Below, one piece after another: positions 9,817 through 13,396 of a stretch of DNA of 13,396 bases. The position numbers and the translations under genes were made by a program. Numbering within the stretch: the stretch's first letter is position 1; every line of letters starts with the position of its first letter. The stretch comes from an uncultured Pirellulaceae bacterium (GTDB lineage: Bacteria; Planctomycetota; Planctomycetia; Pirellulales; Pirellulaceae). The notes beneath the pieces were generated by a model. That model had not been told where the DNA came from, did not search any database, and saw only the letters and a list, made by a program, of their open reading frames with translations. The stretch covers positions 1 to 13,396 of the forward strand of contig CAKQWG010000086.1 in NCBI GenBank assembly GCA_934278005.1, in the 5' to 3' direction.

Positions 9817-10791
9817 ATGCATTGCAGAATTTCCGCCTGCTGGCCGCTAGTCGTAGCTTTGGCGCTTCCCTGTGCTGTCGCGCAGTACGCGACCGCCCAA
9901 CAAGAAGCTGCTCAAAGGACTGCCGCTCAGCAGCTCACGCCCCGCGTTCTAGTTATCGGCATCGATGGTTGCCGACCCGACGCTCTGAAGCAGGCGCAAA
10001 CGCCTCATATAGATTCGCTGATCGAGGCCGGAATCATTTTCGCTGGGACCGATATTCGCAAACCCAATGCGACCGACAAAGCCGATACTATCAGCGGCCC
10101 GGGCTGGTCTAATCTCCTGACGGGCGTCTGGCCGGACAAACATAATGTGCTGGATAACCAGTTCACCGAACCTAACTACGAGCGTTTCCCACACGTTTTC
10201 GCACGTCTTAAAGAGGCTCGTCCAACTGCGGTAACGGCCTCCTTCTCCACGTGGCCGCCTATCGAAGACAAGATCGTTTCGGCTGCAGACGTATCTCGCA
10301 ACTTCAACGACGTCAAAGACTACGCAGGCAACGATCGCGCGGCGGCTGAAGCATGTGCAGAGTATTTAAAGGCTGCCAATCCAGATTTGGTATTTTGCTA
10401 TCAAGGGAGCGTCGACGGAACCGGACATAAGCACGGGTTCCACCCCACTGTGCCAGAGTATATCGCTGCTATCGAAACGGTGGACGCCAATGTTGGTGAC
10501 CTCATTGCAGCGGTCAAGTCGCGGCCACACTACGAACAAGAGGATTGGATTACGATCGTCTGCACCGATCACGGCGGCAAGGGAACGACTCATAGCAACG
10601 GTGTGGACGTGCCGGAAATCCGCACCATATTCCTCATCGTCAGCGGCCCGTCGGCCCAGCAAGGCGAATCCGATGAGCCGACCTGGCAGGTAGATGTGGT
10701 ACCCACGGTTTTAACTCATCTCAACGCAAGCATTTCGCCAGCGTGGCAACTCGACGGTAAAGCGGTCGGCCTGAAGCAGACCGACAACTGA
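9817..10791 (+). CDS. Exported type I phosphodiesterase / nucleotide pyrophosphatase (alkaline phosphatase fold)
   Basis: The 324-aa product has a Sec signal peptide (residues 1 to about 27, hydrophobic core WPLVVALALPCAVA) and should act in the periplasm or outside the cell. The fold is shown by RVLVIGIDGCRPDAL (43-57, metal ligand Asp50), LLTGVWPDKHNV (100-111), VDGTGHKHG (199-207, Asp200 and His204) and CTDHGGKGTTHS (249-260, Asp251, His252 and His259). These are the paired zinc or metal ligands of the superfamily. By alignment to the usual T-x-P nucleophile site the residue here is Ser93 in SGPGW, so the nucleophile may be serine. ATG 9817 is chosen over 9772 because the latter lies in a hairpin and would add 15 residues before the signal peptide. 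It converges on the VWA gene with only two bases between stops. Confidence 0.87.
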   Translation: MHCRISACWPLVVALALPCAVAQYATAQQEAAQRTAAQQLTPRVLVIGIDGCRPDALKQAQTPHIDSLIEAGIIFAGTDIRKPNATDKADTISGPGWSNLLTGVWPDKHNVLDNQFTEPNYERFPHVFARLKEARPTAVTASFSTWPPIEDKIVSAADVSRNFNDVKDYAGNDRAAAEACAEYLKAANPDLVFCYQGSVDGTGHKHGFHPTVPEYIAAIETVDANVGDLIAAVKSRPHYEQEDWITIVCTDHGGKGTTHSNGVDVPEIRTIFLIVSGPSAQQGESDEPTWQVDVVPTVLTHLNASISPAWQLDGKAVGLKQTDN

Positions 10792-10793
10792 GA

Positions 10794-11768
10794 CTACCTG
10801 CCTTGAACAGGCGTAAATGTACCGCTGTTGTCGGCTGCAATCTGTTGCAAGGCCCACCAGCCCTCGCGACTGTATAGCGAGACAGTATGGATCGGGATCT
10901 GACGGCTGGTCGCCGCGGCAGCATTGAGCATTCGCAGCATCAGTACCGACTCATCTTGCAGTTCTCCATCGGACAGCAGAAAGATCGCGTCTGGATTGAG
11001 ACTCAGCGCCACCTGCAGTGCCTCGGCAGGCATGGTGGCGTTTCCGAGTGTGCGACTAGCCAGCCATTTGCGGACTGCCCGTGACGATTTTTCGGTCTTG
11101 GTCGCATATTTAATATTGTGCGGCGCAAGATCGAATAGAAACGTTGTATGGTAGTCGAAGCAGATGACAAAGAACTCTTGGTTCGGCTCAAGTTGTTCGA
11201 TGCTCTTTATAAGTTGAGCGCAAGCGGCGGTCCAGCGCGAACCGGTCATACTGCTAGAGCTATCTAGGACATATACAAAACGATCACCATAGACGCGGCT
11301 GCCGAAGAAGCTTGCGCCACGTCCGTAACCGCGATCCTCCAGCATCTGACTGGCATCCCTGGTGTGGCCCTCATCAGTCGACGCACTGCTGACGCTGGAC
11401 GAGAGTGTCGCTGAGGCGAGATCGGCCAACAGGCGATTTGTCGCCAGATCGTTGGGGGATTGCAGGGCTTCGGAATTTAGAGCGTTGTCGAGCTCTACGT
11501 TCAGGGCCAGCTCTGGGCTGGCCGGCGGTGCTGCCGATGATTCGACTTGTGGTTCGATGTCGAACGTTTGCACCATATCTAGTGCCGCACTCTGCGACCG
11601 GCCGATATCGGCTTGAATTAGCAAGCCGTGGCTAGCCGTGCCTGCCGAATAGACCCAGCAGGCGAGTAGTAGAAACAGACTCACGTGCGCCACCAAGCTG
11701 ATCATGAACGCGACGACATTCCCCGCTTGGCGGTCGAAGCGAGTGTGGTGTTCGTGCGCGGCTGACAT
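10794..11768 (-). CDS. Membrane-anchored VWA-domain protein with TonB/TolA-like helix (paralogue 1)
   Basis: The 324-aa protein has a short basic N-terminus and one transmembrane helix at about 19-40 (VAFMISLVAHVSLFLLLACW). An Ala/Ser-rich periplasmic stalk (about 45-150) and a C-terminal von Willebrand A domain (about 163-318) follow. The helix contains Ser24-Leu-Val-Ala-His28, the SxxxH pattern of TonB and TolA helices. The VWA metal site is complete: DSSSS (Asp169, Ser171, Ser173), Thr245 in NATMPAEAL, and Asp267 in LLSDGE. The lead-in ASFFGSRVYGDRFVYVLD is shared with the upstream paralogue. ATG 11768 is chosen over TTG 11798, with GGAGG 12 nt upstream. It likely binds a protein partner through a divalent metal. 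The gene is separated from its paralogue by 167 bp with a hairpin, so it may have its own promoter. Confidence 0.85.
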   Translation of the reverse strand: MSAAHEHHTRFDRQAGNVVAFMISLVAHVSLFLLLACWVYSAGTASHGLLIQADIGRSQSAALDMVQTFDIEPQVESSAAPPASPELALNVELDNALNSEALQSPNDLATNRLLADLASATLSSSVSSASTDEGHTRDASQMLEDRGYGRGASFFGSRVYGDRFVYVLDSSSSMTGSRWTAACAQLIKSIEQLEPNQEFFVICFDYHTTFLFDLAPHNIKYATKTEKSSRAVRKWLASRTLGNATMPAEALQVALSLNPDAIFLLSDGELQDESVLMLRMLNAAAATSRQIPIHTVSLYSREGWWALQQIAADNSGTFTPVQGR

Positions 11769-11791
11769 CGCGATAACTACCCTCCGTAAAC

Positions 11792-11814
11792 GTCTCAAAA
11801 CAATGTCTCAAAAC
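11792..11814. repeat. Direct repeat upstream of VWA paralogue 1
   Basis: GTCTCAAAAC occurs at 11792-11801 and 11805-11814, a 13-bp period, 24 bp upstream of the start of paralogue 1 and beside the hairpin at 11817-11843. It could be an operator for the gene, or a chance duplication. Confidence 0.5.
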
Positions 11815-11816
11815 TT

Positions 11817-11843
11817 CCCCACCCACTGACCAGCTAGGTGGGG
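11817..11843 (-). terminator. Possible weak terminator after VWA paralogue 2
   Basis: CCCCACC (11817-11823) and GGTGGGG (11837-11843) form a 7-bp stem with a 13-nt loop. Read on the minus strand the stem is followed by AAGTTTTGAG, a short T-run, 93 nt after the stop of paralogue 2. It may partly terminate transcription between the two paralogues. Confidence 0.4.
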
Positions 11844-11935
11844 CAGCCAGGTGTGGCCACTTTCAAGTATACGAGTTTAAGCGGAAAGTCTCGGGGAGTT
11901 TTGACGATAAAAAGTTTGCAAAGTTCCCTTTGCGT

Positions 11936-13396
11936 TCATCTGCGCGGGTCGGGGACGTAGGTGAAGCGGCCGGCGTTCTCGGCAGCGAGCTGCTGGAGCA
12001 TGGCTTGGCCATCGAGCGAGTAAAAAGCAATGGTGTGAATGGGTACTCGAACTTGTTCACCGGCGATTAAATCACTGATTCGATTGCGTTCGCGCACAAA
12101 TTGGACCACATCCACGCTCGTCACACCGTCGGTCAATAAGTAGATAGCGTCGGGTTGTTTGTCGATTGCCAGGGCGAGTGCATCATTGGGAGGTGCCCCA
12201 ATGCCGATGCTCAGCGTATCGAGCCAGCGCCGCGTGTGGGCGAGGTTTTCGCGGGTGGCATATAAGGCGGACGGGGCAGGGGCCTGCTCACCGGGGAGAG
12301 GAATCGCACTTAATTCGCGGTTGAAGAAGATAATGTAAAAGCGTTGCTTTTCCGTCAGCGAAGAGAGCGACTTGAGCAATTCGAACCTGGCGGCTTCCCA
12401 GGGCCCGTTGCGCATGCTGCCTGAGCCATCGATAACGTAGCAAAAGCAATTGCCGCTGGCAGCCGAACCGAAGAAGGTGGCGTTGCTGTGGGGCAGGCCC
12501 GATCCAGTTGAGCTAGCCGAGAGCAAGTTATGACTCGGCAGGCCGCTGGCCAGCGGCGTGGCCAGCCCAGTTAGCATGGGCGCAAGGTCACTTGAGGCGT
12601 GGCTGAGGACCCCAGCTGCGTCGAACGATTCCTGGACAACATCATTTTCCATTGCCTGGTCGGGCGCGATCTGCTCTAGTGGCTGGCTAATTTCCAGTGC
12701 GTCGTGAGTTGATTCTACCGCTGCACTGTTCAGCTCCAGGCTGGCCGGCGGTGAAGGCAGACGCAGCGTCATCCAACCCAGCAACAACAGCAGTAAGCCA
12801 TGCGCTCCAAGGCTTGCCAATGCGCCGCGCACGCGCCACACTTTCAGCCTGCGTTGGTGCGGCGACGGTTCGCCAGTGTGGCCCGACGCTCCGCCGTCGG
12901 CACTCTTCTGAGTGTGGCCCAACGCTCCGCCGTCGGCACTTCCCTGAGTGTGGCCCAACGCTCCGCCGTCGGCCCTCTCCTGAGTGTGCCCCGACGCTCC
13001 GCCGTCGGCACTCTTCTGAGTGTGGCCCGACGCTCCGCCGTCGGCACTCTTCTTCTCCCACTCGCCTTTCTGCTTCTGCTTCTGCTCCTTCCGCTCACTC
13101 AGCTGCTCCATCTGCAATTTTTTGTCCTGAGTGTGGCCCAACGCTCCGCCGTCGGCACTCCCCACACTACTCCCCTGCGACCTTTTTCCGTCAGCCTGCA
13201 GCAGCTTTCCCGCATCGCTCTCGATCTCATTTATGGGCGGAGCTTCCCTCGCCAGGGCGTGCGTCCGGAGCTGTTGCAGGTGCGCCTGCAAGCGATCTCG
13301 GGCCGGAGCGAGAAGCATCTGCCAGTCATTCAGCTGTGATGGCAACTCGGTGCTCATTGGCAACTCGGCGCTCACTGGCAACTCGGTGCTCACTGG
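11936..13396 (-). CDS. Membrane-anchored VWA-domain protein with repeat-rich cytoplasmic region (paralogue 2, probably cut at right edge)
   Basis: The frame is open to the window edge, so the true start may lie outside. In-window candidates are GTG 13393 (485 aa, numbering used here) and ATG 13357. Order: an MSTELP-type 6-aa repeat, an amphipathic segment, a charged Lys/Gln/Glu stretch, 12-aa SADGGA(S/L)GHTQ repeats (79-173), a helix at about 190-210 (ALASLGAHGLLLLLLGWMTL), a low-complexity stalk and a VWA domain (about 316-480). The helix carries Ser194-x3-His198, like TonB and TolA. The predicted topology puts the repeats in the cytoplasm and VWA in the periplasm. The metal site has DGSGS (Asp322, Ser324, Ser326) and Asp422, but Ala400 replaces the usual Thr. 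The C-terminus (VPIHTIAFYS, MLQQLAAENAGRFT) aligns with paralogue 1, so the pair arose by tandem duplication. Domain call is firm, function unknown. Confidence 0.85.
   Translation of the reverse strand, partial: PVSTELPVSAELPMSTELPSQLNDWQMLLAPARDRLQAHLQQLRTHALAREAPPINEIESDAGKLLQADGKRSQGSSVGSADGGALGHTQDKKLQMEQLSERKEQKQKQKGEWEKKSADGGASGHTQKSADGGASGHTQERADGGALGHTQGSADGGALGHTQKSADGGASGHTGEPSPHQRRLKVWRVRGALASLGAHGLLLLLLGWMTLRLPSPPASLELNSAAVESTHDALEISQPLEQIAPDQAMENDVVQESFDAAGVLSHASSDLAPMLTGLATPLASGLPSHNLLSASSTGSGLPHSNATFFGSAASGNCFCYVIDGSGSMRNGPWEAARFELLKSLSSLTEKQRFYIIFFNRELSAIPLPGEQAPAPSALYATRENLAHTRRWLDTLSIGIGAPPNDALALAIDKQPDAIYLLTDGVTSVDVVQFVRERNRISDLIAGEQVRVPIHTIAFYSLDGQAMLQQLAAENAGRFTYVPDPRR
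12875..13054. repeat. 36-bp minisatellite, five tandem units, in frame inside VWA paralogue 2
   Basis: Five units begin at 12875, 12911, 12947, 12983 and 13019. The core AGTGTGGCCCGACGCTCCGC plus CGTCGGCACT is nearly invariant, and the last six bases vary (CTTCTG, TCCCTG, CTCCTG). Read on the minus strand each encodes the 12-residue unit (K/E/G)SADGGA(S/L)GHTQ. Because 36 is divisible by three, all six frames tend to stay open across the block, which creates several false open frames. There are no unique spacers, so it is not CRISPR. Confidence 0.95.
13130..13159. repeat. Detached sixth copy of the 36-bp repeat core
   Basis: The same 30-bp core as in the five tandem units reappears 75 bp beyond the last one, in the same orientation and frame (residues 79-88, SADGGALGHT). 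The intervening sequence is a Lys/Gln/Glu-rich stretch unlike the repeat. The exactness of the copy argues for recent duplication or a mobile short repeat rather than an old array that decayed. Confidence 0.9.
13341..13396. repeat. 18-bp tandem repeat running off the right edge
   Basis: Units at 13341-13358, 13359-13376 and 13377-13394 read GGCAACTCGG(T/C)GCTCA(T/C)T and are followed by GG that begins a fourth. On the minus strand they encode the 6-aa unit P(V/M)S(T/A)EL. The array obscures the start of VWA paralogue 2, because every unit offers a GTG or ATG at the same place. Confidence 0.9.

Noticed and set aside
12875..13159. CRISPR array suggested by 36-bp repeats
   Set aside because: The units are directly adjacent with no unique spacers, are in frame inside a coding sequence and show no leader or cas genes.
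12687..13339. Alternative long frames with RRRSVGPHS, PTAERRATL and SVAQRSAVG repeats
   Set aside because: They are other-frame readings of the 36-bp minisatellite, whose length keeps all frames open; the VWA frame is the one with domains.

Overview
The window most resembles a chromosomal segment of a planctomycete, probably a Pirellulaceae relative (Rhodopirellula/Pirellula type). This is inferred from the gene content: a two-domain DUF1080 (3-keto-disaccharide hydrolase family) lipoprotein, a very large pseudopilin, stand-alone membrane-anchored VWA proteins with a shared FFGS lead-in motif, small dispersed transcription units and few strong Shine-Dalgarno sites. No rRNA, tRNA, transposase, integrase or CRISPR array is visible.

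Layout. Positions 1-473 hold no gene: the left part is a GC-rich, hairpin-rich 108-bp repeat present twice at a 176-bp period, and the rest is featureless leader. A small lipoprotein with an SLBB-like PGD motif follows (474-995, +). Next come three minus-strand genes that could be one transcript read 4904 to 1081: a giant pseudopilin, an unrecognised 168-aa protein 11 nt downstream, and a two-domain DUF1080 lipoprotein 36 nt further on. Divergent from them is a polytopic GT-C type glycosyltransferase (5172-7121, +). It converges on a PfkB-family sugar kinase (7142-8056, -), which is itself divergent from thiC (8320-9663, +), the HMP-P synthase of thiamine biosynthesis. An exported type I phosphodiesterase/alkaline-phosphatase-fold enzyme (9817-10791, +) follows thiC behind an 11-bp perfect hairpin.

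The right third is the most interesting part. Two tandem paralogues (10794-11768 and 11936 to the right edge, both -) each join a short or long cytoplasmic N-terminus, one transmembrane helix and a C-terminal von Willebrand A domain. Both helices carry the pattern S-L-x-A-H, which fits the SxxxH motif of the TonB and TolA membrane helices that couple to ExbB/ExbD or TolQ/TolR proton channels. This suggests, without proving it, a VWA effector driven by or docked on a TonB/Tol-like motor whose other genes would lie outside the window. The larger paralogue also contains an in-frame 36-bp minisatellite (five tandem units plus one detached copy) and an 18-bp tandem repeat that runs off the right edge. 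Its VWA metal site lacks the usual threonine.

Most other genes look like single-gene housekeeping or cell-surface units. The sugar-related functions (DUF1080 lipoprotein, PfkB kinase, GT-C transferase, SLBB-like lipoprotein) fit the polysaccharide-rich lifestyle of planctomycetes but do not form a recognisable cluster.
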